From positions 248,313 to 312,312 of the forward strand of contig NZ_QTXL01000004.1 in assembly GCF_003461625.1 (NCBI RefSeq): a DNA stretch of 64,000 nt, in the 5' to 3' direction. The stretch comes from Clostridium sp. AF15-31. GTDB lineage: Bacteria; Bacillota; Clostridia; Lachnospirales; Lachnospiraceae. Below, piece by piece: positions 53,451 to 62,786 of the stretch; within the stretch, counting starts at the first letter, position 1, and each line of letters begins with the position of its first letter. Position numbers and translations under genes: made by a program. Below the pieces are notes generated by a model, which was not told where the DNA came from, did no database searches, and saw only the letters and a list, made by a program, of their open reading frames with translations.

Positions 53451-54444
53451 CAGTGAGACAGAAACAATCTTATCCGTAAAGGATCTGTGTATGTATTTTC
53501 CGCTCAAACAGACCTTATTTGATATAGCAACAAGAAAGCCTGTAAGTTATATCAAGGCAGTTGACGGCGTCAGCTTTCAGGTAGATAAGGGTGAAACGAT
53601 CGGTCTGGTTGGAGAAAGTGGCTGTGGTAAGAGTACCTTATCAAAAGCGCTGATCCGATTATATGATCCAACTTCCGGTAATATCCAGTTTGAAGGTGAA
53701 GATATCGCAAAGCTTCCTCAGCACAAGCTGCAGAACCTTCGGTTCCATATGCAGATGGTTTTCCAGGATCCATATTCTTCCCTGAACCCGAAGATGACAA
53801 TTCGACAGATTTTTTACGAGATCTTAGATGTACATAAATTGTGTAAAAAAGATGAGTGGGAAGCCCGTACGAAAGAACTGTTAAATATGGTCGGCATGCC
53901 GGAATATGCGTTAGACCGTTATCCGGGAGAGTTCTCCGGAGGACAACGGCAGAGGATTGGAATTGCAAGAGCACTTGCCATGAATCCGGAATTTCTGATC
54001 GCTGATGAGCCGGTGTCTGCACTTGATATGTCGATACAGGCACAGGTTATCAATCTGATGCAGGAATTAAAAGAAAAGCTGAACCTGACGATGTTATTTA
54101 TCTCCCATGATCTTCGTGTTGTGGAATATATCTCCGACCGGGTGATCGTTATGTATCTGGGAGTCATTGTTGAGACAGCACCGACAGATGCATTATTTGA
54201 GAATCCGGCACATCCATATACCGACATTCTGATCAAGGCTGCACCAGTTATGAATCCCTATGACAAAGAACGTGAATATGTAATTGAAGGCGAGACACCA
54301 AGTCCGATACATGTTCCATCCGGCTGCAGATTCCATCCAAGATGTCCATTTGCAACGGAGAAATGTAAGACAGAAGTACCGGAGCTTCATGAGATCGCAC
54401 CGGGAAGATCGGTTGCCTGCCACTATCCAAGATATTCAGAATAA
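53443..54444 (+). CDS. Peptide ABC transporter ATPase (DppF/OppF family)
   Basis: A 333-residue ATPase with Walker A GESGCGKSTLSK, signature EFSGGQRQRIG, Walker B LIADEPVSAL and C-terminal CRFHPRCPFATEKC. With the DppD-type ATPase, it forms the energising pair. Confidence 0.95.
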   Translation: MSNSETETILSVKDLCMYFPLKQTLFDIATRKPVSYIKAVDGVSFQVDKGETIGLVGESGCGKSTLSKALIRLYDPTSGNIQFEGEDIAKLPQHKLQNLRFHMQMVFQDPYSSLNPKMTIRQIFYEILDVHKLCKKDEWEARTKELLNMVGMPEYALDRYPGEFSGGQRQRIGIARALAMNPEFLIADEPVSALDMSIQAQVINLMQELKEKLNLTMLFISHDLRVVEYISDRVIVMYLGVIVETAPTDALFENPAHPYTDILIKAAPVMNPYDKEREYVIEGETPSPIHVPSGCRFHPRCPFATEKCKTEVPELHEIAPGRSVACHYPRYSE

Positions 54445-54498
54445 TGTCCGGATATCGGTCAGATATCTATGAATACAGTCAAAACAGGAGGTGTCCGT

Positions 54499-55950
54499 AT
54501 GGAATATTCGATGGAAGAAGAACTCAGAAAATGGAAGATCCCCGGCTGCCAGATCACGGTAGCAAGAGATGGAAAGATCTTATATGATGCAGCCTTTGGT
54601 CAGAAGGTATTTGCAGAAGCAGAAAAAACATCGGGAAATGTTTTTTATAATGCAGAACCTGTGACAACAGAAACACGGTTTTGTATCGCATCCTGTACCA
54701 AATCATTTACGGTTCTGATCGCAGCTATGCTTGCAGACGAAGGACTGCTTGATTTGGATGAACCGATTGTTGCCTATATTCCTGATTTCGCAATGAAAGA
54801 TGAATATGCAGGCGCACATGTTACATTGCGTGACATTTTCCTGCACCGGACAGGACTTGCCGGACATGATTTCACATGGCCGGATTATGAACTTACTGAA
54901 GAAGATTATATGAAGAATATCCGTTATCTGGATGCGGTTGTTCCGTTCCGGACGAGCCCAAAATACAACAATGTAATGTATATATTAGCCGGTTATATCG
55001 AAGAAATTGTGACAGGAAAGAACTGGGGCGAGCTGGTAAAAGAACGAATATTGCGTCCACTTGAAATGACACATACATATGTAAGTCTGGAAGAAGTTCC
55101 GCTTGGAACAGATCTTGCAGAAGGATATAAGGATGGACAGAGACTGACTTCGATCGCACCAAAGGAACGTGCATCGGGTTCTATTGTTTCAACGACAGAG
55201 GATCTGACAAAATGGCTGCAGTTCCATTTACAGAAAGGCATCTGGAATGGAAAACGGCTTGTTTCTGAAAAAATGATGGAGATGATCCATGAACCACAGG
55301 TGATCTTTGAAGGAGAAAAATATTCATTTGAACCGGGTTGTATGCCGGTCTGCTATGGACTTGGATGGTTTATCCGGGATTACAGAGGTGTTCAGATCCA
55401 GTATCACCATGGAGGAACACTGGGCTTTTGTTCTTTACAGGCATATTTACCGGAATATGGCATCAGTGTTGCTATGCTGATGAATGGTCATGGAACCGGA
55501 GCGTTCTTTGAGGATGCCATTTTAAGTACCGTGATCGATCGCCTGTTAGAACCGGAACTGCCGCATATAGAGACAAATTGGCTGGAACAGTATTTTACGG
55601 TATATCCGGGTACGAACCATGATATTGATCTGGTTCCGGATAGCTGGGAGCCTGAGCAGACCGCAGCAGATTTTCCGGAAGCTTTTTGTGGACGTTATCG
55701 CATGAAGGGATATCCGGACATAGAGATCATGAAGGAAGGAACAAAGGGAGTTCTGGTTTTTAAGGCATTTCGCCGTCCACTTCTAAAAGTGACAAAGGAT
55801 CATTATATCGTAGATGGTTTGATTGCAGATACTGAGTTTTACAGACTTCCGGTCAGCTTTATATGGAAAGAAGGAATTGTGTGTGCGGTTCAGATTCCAC
55901 TGGAACGAAGTCTTCCGGCATTGGAATTTGAGAAAGGAGAGATAGAATGA
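54499..55950 (+). CDS. Beta-lactamase-family serine hydrolase
   Basis: A 483-residue serine hydrolase, with no signal peptide, of the class C beta-lactamase/DD-peptidase superfamily. SCTK at residues 65-68 is the SxxK motif, YNN in SPKYNNVMY the YxN motif, and HHGGTLGF the third. The C-terminal ~130 residues form an extra domain. Start 54499 follows AGGAGGTG. In this operon it may act on a D-amino-acid-containing peptide, but substrate is inferred. Confidence 0.87.
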   Translation: MEYSMEEELRKWKIPGCQITVARDGKILYDAAFGQKVFAEAEKTSGNVFYNAEPVTTETRFCIASCTKSFTVLIAAMLADEGLLDLDEPIVAYIPDFAMKDEYAGAHVTLRDIFLHRTGLAGHDFTWPDYELTEEDYMKNIRYLDAVVPFRTSPKYNNVMYILAGYIEEIVTGKNWGELVKERILRPLEMTHTYVSLEEVPLGTDLAEGYKDGQRLTSIAPKERASGSIVSTTEDLTKWLQFHLQKGIWNGKRLVSEKMMEMIHEPQVIFEGEKYSFEPGCMPVCYGLGWFIRDYRGVQIQYHHGGTLGFCSLQAYLPEYGISVAMLMNGHGTGAFFEDAILSTVIDRLLEPELPHIETNWLEQYFTVYPGTNHDIDLVPDSWEPEQTAADFPEAFCGRYRMKGYPDIEIMKEGTKGVLVFKAFRRPLLKVTKDHYIVDGLIADTEFYRLPVSFIWKEGIVCAVQIPLERSLPALEFEKGEIE

Positions 55951-56576
55951 AGAACTTTATCATAGCTATAACCAGAACATGCGGAAGCGGCGCGACGACG
56001 ATCAGCACGATGCTTTCCAGAGATCTGAATATCAATATGTATGACAGAAATCTTCTCAGGCTGGCAGCTGATGATCAGGGAATCAACGAGGCTGCATTTG
56101 CAAATGCGGATGAGACGATGAAGAACAGTATTCTTTATAAAGTAACCAGAAAAGTATATAGCGGCCAGCCGATTCCGATGGAGCATCCGGAGGATATCCC
56201 TTCTAATGACCAGCTCTTTTCATTTCAGGCAAAGGTGTTAAAAGAGCTTGCGGAAAATGAATCCTATATCTGTATCGGACGTGCAGCCGATTTTGTATTA
56301 AAGGATTATCCGAATATGGTCAGCATCTTTATCTATGCACCGGAGGAGAAATGTGTAAAAAAAGAGATGAAACGTCTGGGTATTACAGAGAAAGAAGCAA
56401 AGAAACGTGTATATACACTGGATAAATATCGTCGGGAATACTACAGATACCATACCGGAAAGAAATGGGAGGATCCATATAACTATGATCTGTGTCTGAA
56501 TACGGCAGAACTGACCTATGAACAGTGCGTAGATTTCATCAAAGAATATTTGAAACTCAAAGGATGGATTGATTAA
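55947..56576 (+). CDS. Cytidylate kinase-like family protein
   Basis: A 209-residue P-loop-like kinase of the cytidylate kinase-like (Cmk2) family. The N-terminal ITRTCGSGATTISTMLSRDL takes the place of a Walker A motif but lacks its lysine; this subgroup typically has GSGG or similar. YICIGRAADFVLKDYPN and KYRREYYRYHTGKKWED (in part) are typical. Role in this operon unknown. Overlaps neighbours on both sides. Confidence 0.82.
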   Translation: MKNFIIAITRTCGSGATTISTMLSRDLNINMYDRNLLRLAADDQGINEAAFANADETMKNSILYKVTRKVYSGQPIPMEHPEDIPSNDQLFSFQAKVLKELAENESYICIGRAADFVLKDYPNMVSIFIYAPEEKCVKKEMKRLGITEKEAKKRVYTLDKYRREYYRYHTGKKWEDPYNYDLCLNTAELTYEQCVDFIKEYLKLKGWID

Positions 56577-57384
56577 GGTGGATACAGAAGAAGTTGTACT
56601 TAGATATGGCAATCGGGGAATGGATCTGTTAATGCATGCGCTTCCGGGACATTTTTACAGGCGGTCAGCGGAAAAGATCATGGAGCTTCCAAAGGGAAAT
56701 GTTCTGATCCTGACCGGATTTTATGTTGCAGGGCATCCGGAAACGGATGGACCGACAGGAGCTTATTTTCTGGCAAAAGCATTTGAAGCATTGGGTTTTA
56801 CTCCGGTGATCTTAACGGATGGATATGTAGGTGATCTGTTCCGGGATGTAGAGACGATTCATATAGAATCATGCACAGAGTCTGTATGCTATAAACTGAT
56901 GGGACAGTATGTTCCGGTGTTCTGTCTGTCAATTGAATATTGTGGCAGGAACAGTCAGGATGATTATACAAATATGCGTGGTGTCAGTATCAAAGAACAT
57001 GTAGCAGGGCTGGATTCTATTATCCTGACAGCAAATGATAGAGGGATTCCTACATTTGGGATCGGTGACGGAGGAAATGAAGCCGGAATGGGCAATCTTC
57101 ATGATAAGATTTCCGGGATACTTCCGATCGAGCCGTCAGTTGTTCCGGTTGATCATCTGATGATCGCTACGGTATCAAACTGGGCGGCATATGGGCTGAT
57201 TTGTGAATTACAGAAAGTAACAGGGATCCGATTGATGCCGGCATATGAAGATGTGGAACAATATTATAGACTTCTGGTATCAGAAGGTTGCGTGGATGGT
57301 ATCAGCAGGGAATGTAAGATGTCCGTGGATGGATTTCCGGTTGAAGTAGAACGGGGAATCTTATCAGATCTTGCAAATGCATGA
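56569..57384 (+). CDS. DUF4392 protein (D-glutamate cyclase-like C-terminal domain)
   Basis: A 271-residue protein matching the D-glutamate cyclase C-terminal domain family: VLILTGFYVAGHPETDGPTG (20 residues), and GIPTFGIGDGGNEAGMGNL with TVSNWAAYGL. In animal mitochondria this domain is fused to a DUF1445 domain in the enzyme that cyclises D-glutamate to 5-oxo-D-proline. The DUF1445 partner here is at 59187-60047. Start TTG 56569 or GTG 56578. Confidence 0.85.
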   Translation: MIKVDTEEVVLRYGNRGMDLLMHALPGHFYRRSAEKIMELPKGNVLILTGFYVAGHPETDGPTGAYFLAKAFEALGFTPVILTDGYVGDLFRDVETIHIESCTESVCYKLMGQYVPVFCLSIEYCGRNSQDDYTNMRGVSIKEHVAGLDSIILTANDRGIPTFGIGDGGNEAGMGNLHDKISGILPIEPSVVPVDHLMIATVSNWAAYGLICELQKVTGIRLMPAYEDVEQYYRLLVSEGCVDGISRECKMSVDGFPVEVERGILSDLANA

Positions 57385-57461
57385 ACATGATCCGGTAAAG
57401 AATGAGGACACGTTTGAATATAGTAAAAGAGGATTGCGGTTAGCAAAAAAAAGGAGGCAGC

Positions 57462-58181
57462 ATGGATGATTATAGAATTTTGCTGGCAGGAGATAAAGGA
57501 ATTGTCGTAGAGTTTGGCAATCAGATTTCTGAAACGATAAATGCCAGAGTAAAGGGCTTGTGTAAAGAACTGAAGAAGCATCCGCAGGCAGGAATCCGGA
57601 ATCTGATACCAACCTACCGGTCTGTGCTGATCGATTACGATCCGAAGAAGATGGAGTATCGGAGATTGATAAAACTGGTGGAGCATTGTGTATCACATGC
57701 AGACACCGGAGAACGAATGAAGAAAATAATTGAGATCCCGGTCTGCTATGAAGCTGAATATGGTATGGACATAGAGGCTGTTGCAGCACATACAGGATTG
57801 TCTGAGGAAGAGATCATAAGGCGGCATGGCAGCCGGGATTATTTAATATATATGCTGGGTTTCCTTCCGGGATTTCCATATCTTGGAGGTATGGATGAGA
57901 GCATAGCGGTTCCAAGATTAAAGGAACCCAGAATTCAGATTCCGGCAGGAAGTGTCGGAATTGCGGGGATGCAGACTGGCATTTATCCGGTGGAATCACC
58001 GGGAGGCTGGCAGTTGATCGGAAGAACGCCGGTCACGATTTATGATCCGCATCGGGAGATGCCGGTATTATTTGAAGCAGGAGAATATATCCGTTTTAGC
58101 CGCATTGATAAGAACAAATTTGAAGAGATAAAACAACTTGATGCAGCCGGAGAATACCGCTGTAAGACATATGAAGGATAA
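57462..58181 (+). CDS. pxpB: 5-oxoprolinase subunit PxpB (KipI family)
   Basis: ATP-dependent hydrolysis of 5-oxoproline to glutamate with PxpA and PxpC. The 239-residue protein has the KipI pattern: LIPTYRSVLIDYDP, YMLGFLPGFPYLGGMDE and AGSVGIAGMQTGIYPVESPGGW (in part). AAGGAGG precedes the ATG. Confidence 0.93.
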   Translation: MDDYRILLAGDKGIVVEFGNQISETINARVKGLCKELKKHPQAGIRNLIPTYRSVLIDYDPKKMEYRRLIKLVEHCVSHADTGERMKKIIEIPVCYEAEYGMDIEAVAAHTGLSEEEIIRRHGSRDYLIYMLGFLPGFPYLGGMDESIAVPRLKEPRIQIPAGSVGIAGMQTGIYPVESPGGWQLIGRTPVTIYDPHREMPVLFEAGEYIRFSRIDKNKFEEIKQLDAAGEYRCKTYEG

Positions 58182-58223
58182 CTTGAAAAAAAGACAGCAG
58201 GACAGCAGAAGGGAGATGGTGAG

Positions 58224-59162
58224 ATGGTACAGGTACGAAATGGTGGTTTGCTGACAACCATTCAGGATGCTGGGAGATATGGATATGAACATCAGGGGAT
58301 TCCTGTTTCCGGGGCAATGGATCAGACTTCCATGCGCCTTGCAAATATTTTGCTTGGAAATACAGAAGACGAAGCGGTGCTGGAATGTACGATGCTGGGA
58401 CCTGAGCTTATGTTTGAAGCCGACTGCCTGTTTGCAGTTACAGGTGCAGATATGCAGATGCAGTTGAATCAGACCGGATTATTACCGTATCATACCTACC
58501 TTGGACGAAAAGGAGATGTGCTCCATCTTGGCTGTGCCACCAATGGTGTCCGGAGTTATATCGCATTTGCCGGAGGGATACAGGCAGATTCCATTCTTGG
58601 AAGTGCTTCCACCGATATGAAATGTCATATTGGAGGCAAGGATGGCAGAAAGCTTCAGGCAGGTGACCGGCTATTGTTCAAATCACCGAAAACCGAGCTT
58701 CCTGCGATGTACCGCAGATTTGAGGATATGAAATTATCCCGCCGGAAAGAAACTTTGATCCATGTGATCGCAGGACCACAGGCGGATTATTTCACAGAAG
58801 AAGGAATCCGGACATTTTATTCGGAAACCTACCAGATTATGCAGGAGTCTGACCGGATGGGATATCGTTTGTCTGGTGCGGCGATTGAGAATAAATCCGG
58901 TGTAGACATTGTATCGGATGGAATTACCTTTGGATCGGTCCAGGTAACGGCATCCGGTAACCCGATCATTATGATGGCAGATCATCAGACAACCGGAGGG
59001 TATGCAAAGATTGCAACAGTTATATCGGCAGATCTTCCAATTCTTGCACAGATGATGCCGGGTGATCATATCCGGTTTGAAGCTGTTTCCTTAAAAGAGG
59101 CAAGACGGTACTGGCGGAGATCGGAACGACAGATCCGCAGGTTCCGGAGAAGAACGAATTGA
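58224..59162 (+). CDS. pxpC: 5-oxoprolinase subunit PxpC (KipA family)
   Basis: A 312-residue protein with the KipA/biotin-dependent carboxylase-like pattern: GLLTTIQDAGRYGYEHQGIP, SGAMDQTSMRLAN, and GIQADSILGSASTD, QVTASGNPIIMMADHQTTGGY (in part). It works with PxpB and PxpA. Confidence 0.93.
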   Translation: MVQVRNGGLLTTIQDAGRYGYEHQGIPVSGAMDQTSMRLANILLGNTEDEAVLECTMLGPELMFEADCLFAVTGADMQMQLNQTGLLPYHTYLGRKGDVLHLGCATNGVRSYIAFAGGIQADSILGSASTDMKCHIGGKDGRKLQAGDRLLFKSPKTELPAMYRRFEDMKLSRRKETLIHVIAGPQADYFTEEGIRTFYSETYQIMQESDRMGYRLSGAAIENKSGVDIVSDGITFGSVQVTASGNPIIMMADHQTTGGYAKIATVISADLPILAQMMPGDHIRFEAVSLKEARRYWRRSERQIRRFRRRTN

Positions 59163-59186
59163 TCCGAACAGGAAAGGATAAAGAAT

Positions 59187-60047
59187 ATGAGAAACAAAAC
59201 AGGATGTATAAAACAACAGACAGAATATCCGGGTGACATAGTAAGTTCAACCGGAAAAACAACCGATTACAGTGAATGGAATCCAAAAGATGTCCGATCC
59301 TTGATTGAACAGGAGAAGATCACAACTTTTACATCAGGGATGTGTGCCGGATATGCACAGGCGAATCTTGTAATCCTGCCGAAAGCACAGGCGTACGATT
59401 TTCTGTTATTTACACAGAGAAATCCAAAATCCTGTCCGGTATTAGAAGTGTTTGATGAGGGCTGCCGGTATTCCAGAACGGCTGCACCGGGAGCAGATAT
59501 CACAAAGGTGATACCAAAGTACAGAATTTATCGAAATGGTGTGCTGGATGGAGAATACACGGATATTGAGCCATTCTGGAGAGATGATCTTGTTACATTT
59601 CTGATCGGCTGCAGTTTTTCTTTTGAATCCGAGCTGATCGAAGCAGGCATTGAGATGCGACATAATACGGAGAACTGTAATGTGCCGATGTACCGGACCA
59701 ATATTGAATGTGAACCGGCAGGCATGTTTTCAGGAAAGATGGTCGTCAGCATGCGCCCGATTCCATATCACCAGTTAGTAAAAGCAGTAACGGTAACAGC
59801 GAGACTTCCAAAGGTACATGGTTCACCGATCCATATCGGAGATCCTTCCGTAATTGGCATACAGGATATTAATAAACCGGATTTTGGAGATGCCGTTACG
59901 ATCCACGATGGCGAAGTTCCGGTATTCTGGTGCTGTGGTGTAACTCCGCAGTCTGTTGTGATGAATTCCAAACCGGAATTTGTCATTACTCATGCACCCG
60001 GACATATGTTGATAACAGATATCAAAAATACAGATCTGAAGGATTAG
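59187..60047 (+). CDS. DUF1445 protein (YcsI/D-glutamate cyclase-like N-terminal domain)
   Basis: A 286-residue YcsI-family protein: TFTSGMCAGYAQANLVILP, FLLFTQRNPKSCPVLEV, and FFIGCSFSFE-like LIGCSFSFESELIEAG, with HAPGHMLITD at the end. In B. subtilis, ycsI also clusters with the 5-oxoprolinase genes. With the DUF4392 protein it probably forms a split D-glutamate cyclase. Confidence 0.88.
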   Translation: MRNKTGCIKQQTEYPGDIVSSTGKTTDYSEWNPKDVRSLIEQEKITTFTSGMCAGYAQANLVILPKAQAYDFLLFTQRNPKSCPVLEVFDEGCRYSRTAAPGADITKVIPKYRIYRNGVLDGEYTDIEPFWRDDLVTFLIGCSFSFESELIEAGIEMRHNTENCNVPMYRTNIECEPAGMFSGKMVVSMRPIPYHQLVKAVTVTARLPKVHGSPIHIGDPSVIGIQDINKPDFGDAVTIHDGEVPVFWCCGVTPQSVVMNSKPEFVITHAPGHMLITDIKNTDLKD

Positions 60048-60126
60048 AAATAAAATAGTCTTCAGAGTATGTATAAGTATATAAATATTTTACAGAGAAT
60101 TAGATTCAGAAAAGAAGGTGGCTTAC

Positions 60127-60882
60127 ATGAAAAGAGTAGATCTGAACTGTGATTTAGGTGAGAGCTTTGGAGCATATAAGATCGGTCTGGATGGAGAGGT
60201 GATCCCATACATATCATCGGCAAATATTGCCTGCGGGTTCCATGCATCAGATCCGGTAGTGATGGCACATACGGTAGCAATGGCAAAGGAACATGGCTGT
60301 TCGGTTGGTGCACATCCGGGATTCCCGGATCTTATGGGATTTGGAAGAAGACAGATGCAGATCACGCCGGAAGAAGCGAAAGATTATATCATCTATCAGG
60401 TGGGAGCACTTGCAGCATTCTGCAGGTCACAGGGAATCCGGTTGCATCATGTCAAGCCGCATGGAGCGTTATATAACATGGCGGCCATTGACGATTCTCT
60501 GGCAAGGGCTGTCTGTGAGGGAATCTATGTGGTGGATCCGGAACTTGTTCTTTTGGGACTTGCAGGTAGTGAGCTTTTAAAGGCGGCAGAAGATACCGGC
60601 TTACGGTATGCGAGTGAAGTATTTGCAGACCGGGCGTATAACGGGGATGGAACACTTGTATCGAGAAAGCTTCCGGGGGCAGTCATTACGGATGAAGCAC
60701 TTGCAGTACAGAGAGTTCTTCGAATGGTAAATGAACAGAAAGTAACCTCAATAACAGGGGAAGATATCACGATCCGGCCGGATTCTATCTGTGTGCATGG
60801 GGATAATCAGAAAGCTTTACAGTTTGTACAGAAGATCCGGGATGCCCTGATAAAAGAGAAGATCGAGATAAAACCATTTTAA
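60127..60882 (+). CDS. pxpA: 5-oxoprolinase subunit PxpA (LamB/YcsF family)
   Basis: A 251-residue protein with the LamB/YcsF pattern: [55 protein letters not shown] and [16 protein letters not shown]. Start 60127 follows AAGGTGG. Last of the three subunits. Confidence 0.95.
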   Translation: MKRVDLNCDLGESFGAYKIGLDGEVIPYISSANIACGFHASDPVVMAHTVAMAKEHGCSVGAHPGFPDLMGFGRRQMQITPEEAKDYIIYQVGALAAFCRSQGIRLHHVKPHGALYNMAAIDDSLARAVCEGIYVVDPELVLLGLAGSELLKAAEDTGLRYASEVFADRAYNGDGTLVSRKLPGAVITDEALAVQRVLRMVNEQKVTSITGEDITIRPDSICVHGDNQKALQFVQKIRDALIKEKIEIKPF

Positions 60883-60946
60883 CGTTTTGAATAAAGCATG
60901 ATCAAAATACAGATCCATACCTCTGGATGATGTAGGAGGAAATACC

Positions 60947-62614
60947 ATGGGAGAGAATAATAAGATGAATGTAGCGCAGATGCTGATTAAAAGTCTGGAA
61001 CACGAAGGAGTAAGATATATCTTTGGCATTCCGGGAGAAGAAAATCTGGATGTCATGGATGCCCTGAAGGATTCGGATATTACATTTATAACGACAAGAC
61101 ACGAACAGGGAGCAGCATTTATGGCGGATGTTTATGGTCGACTGACTGGAAAAGCAGGCGTGTGTCTGTCTACGCTTGGACCTGGAGCGACGAATCTGAT
61201 CACAGGTGTGGCAGATGCAAACAGTGACGGTGCTCCGCTTGTAGCGATCACCGGGCAACTCGGAACGGATAAGATGCATCTGACCTCCCACCAGTATCTG
61301 GATCTGGAGGCATTATTTAAGCCGATCACGAAGCGGACAAAGATGATCATGCGCCCGGAATCTGTAAACGAGATCGTTCGTCTGGCATTCAAATATGCGG
61401 AGAGTGAGAAACCGGGTGCAACGCATATCAATCTGCCGGAGGATATTGCAAAGGAAGAAGTGCCGGAGGGAGTAGCCCGGAAATTTATCACGACAGCACC
61501 TAAGAATAAAGAATATGCAGATATTGAAAGCATTGAACATGCCGCTGCTGCGATCTTCCAGGCAGAGCATCCGGTCATTCTTGCAGGACATTCGGCTGTC
61601 CGGGCAAAGGCATCAAAAGCGTTGACGGAATTTGCAACGAATCTGAAAATTCCTGTTGTAAATACAATGATGGCAAAAGGAATTGTTCCATATGATAATC
61701 CATATTCAATGTGGACGATTGGTATTCCACAGAAGGATTACCAGAATGTGATATTAGAAAAGGCAGATCTGATTATTACAGTTGGTTATGATATTGTCGA
61801 ATTTGCACCGATTAAATGGAATCTGAAGGATGACCACAAGATCATTCATATTGATTCCCGGCCGTCCCACGTTAATAAATTATATCAGCCGGTGACAGAA
61901 GTGATCGGAGATATCAGTGATTCTCTGGAGAAAATAGGCAACCGGTGTCATCGGACGAAGGAACCGGAACAGGCACTGGCGATCAAGAGGCAGATGAGCA
62001 AGGAACATGAACAGTATGAGAATGATATGGCATATCCGGTTAAACCGCAGAAAATCCTCTGCGATATCCGATCCGTTATGGGTAAGGAGGATATTCTGGT
62101 ATCTGATGTTGGAGCCCATAAGATGTGGATATCCAGACATTATAACTGCTATGAGCCAAATACCTGTCTGATCTCAAATGGTTTTGCAACGATGGGTATA
62201 GCGGTTCCCGGTTCGATCGCAGCGAAGATGTTATATCCGGAAAGAAAGGTACTTGCTGTTACAGGTGATGGTGGTTTCATGATGAACTGTCAGGAGATTG
62301 AAACAGCTGTTCGGATGAATGTTCCGATCGTTGTTCTGGTCATGCGGGATGACAGCTATGGTTTGATCAAATGGAAACAGGATGACCGGTTTGGCGATCA
62401 CTGTTTTGTAGATTTTACAAATCCGGATTTTGTAAAAATGGCAGAGAGCATGCATGCAGTCGGACTTCGTGTAGATAAAACAGAAGATTTGAAGGATGTT
62501 CTGGAACAGGCATTTGCATCTGGTAAAGTCTGTATCATTGACTGTCCGGTTGACTATGCAGAGAATACAAAACTGACGGAACACTTAAAACAGGTGATCG
62601 CAGAATTGGAATGA
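60947..62614 (+). CDS. alsS: Acetolactate synthase (AlsS-like), thiamine diphosphate enzyme
   Basis: Condenses two pyruvates to acetolactate. The 555-residue protein has the N-terminal TPP-binding GIPGEENLDVMDAL and RHEQGAAFMADVYGRLTGKAG (in part), and the C-terminal GDGGFMMNCQEIETA. It is closest to catabolic AlsS-type proteins; no regulatory subunit or acetolactate decarboxylase is adjacent. AGGAGG precedes the ATG 65 bp after pxpA, so it may be in the same operon. Confidence 0.88.
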   Translation: MGENNKMNVAQMLIKSLEHEGVRYIFGIPGEENLDVMDALKDSDITFITTRHEQGAAFMADVYGRLTGKAGVCLSTLGPGATNLITGVADANSDGAPLVAITGQLGTDKMHLTSHQYLDLEALFKPITKRTKMIMRPESVNEIVRLAFKYAESEKPGATHINLPEDIAKEEVPEGVARKFITTAPKNKEYADIESIEHAAAAIFQAEHPVILAGHSAVRAKASKALTEFATNLKIPVVNTMMAKGIVPYDNPYSMWTIGIPQKDYQNVILEKADLIITVGYDIVEFAPIKWNLKDDHKIIHIDSRPSHVNKLYQPVTEVIGDISDSLEKIGNRCHRTKEPEQALAIKRQMSKEHEQYENDMAYPVKPQKILCDIRSVMGKEDILVSDVGAHKMWISRHYNCYEPNTCLISNGFATMGIAVPGSIAAKMLYPERKVLAVTGDGGFMMNCQEIETAVRMNVPIVVLVMRDDSYGLIKWKQDDRFGDHCFVDFTNPDFVKMAESMHAVGLRVDKTEDLKDVLEQAFASGKVCIIDCPVDYAENTKLTEHLKQVIAELE

Positions 62615-62786
62615 TAAATGCATGAAATGCGCGAGTACATCATGCAGCTATTTAGAAATAAAAATTCTCATAGTATCCTCTTACCATCTATGATAAAATA
62701 AGACCAGTATAAAAGGTACGGAATACAGTATAAAACAAGAGGGTGCGCAGACTGGATGCACAGCAGATTGATACAGGGGTGATGCT

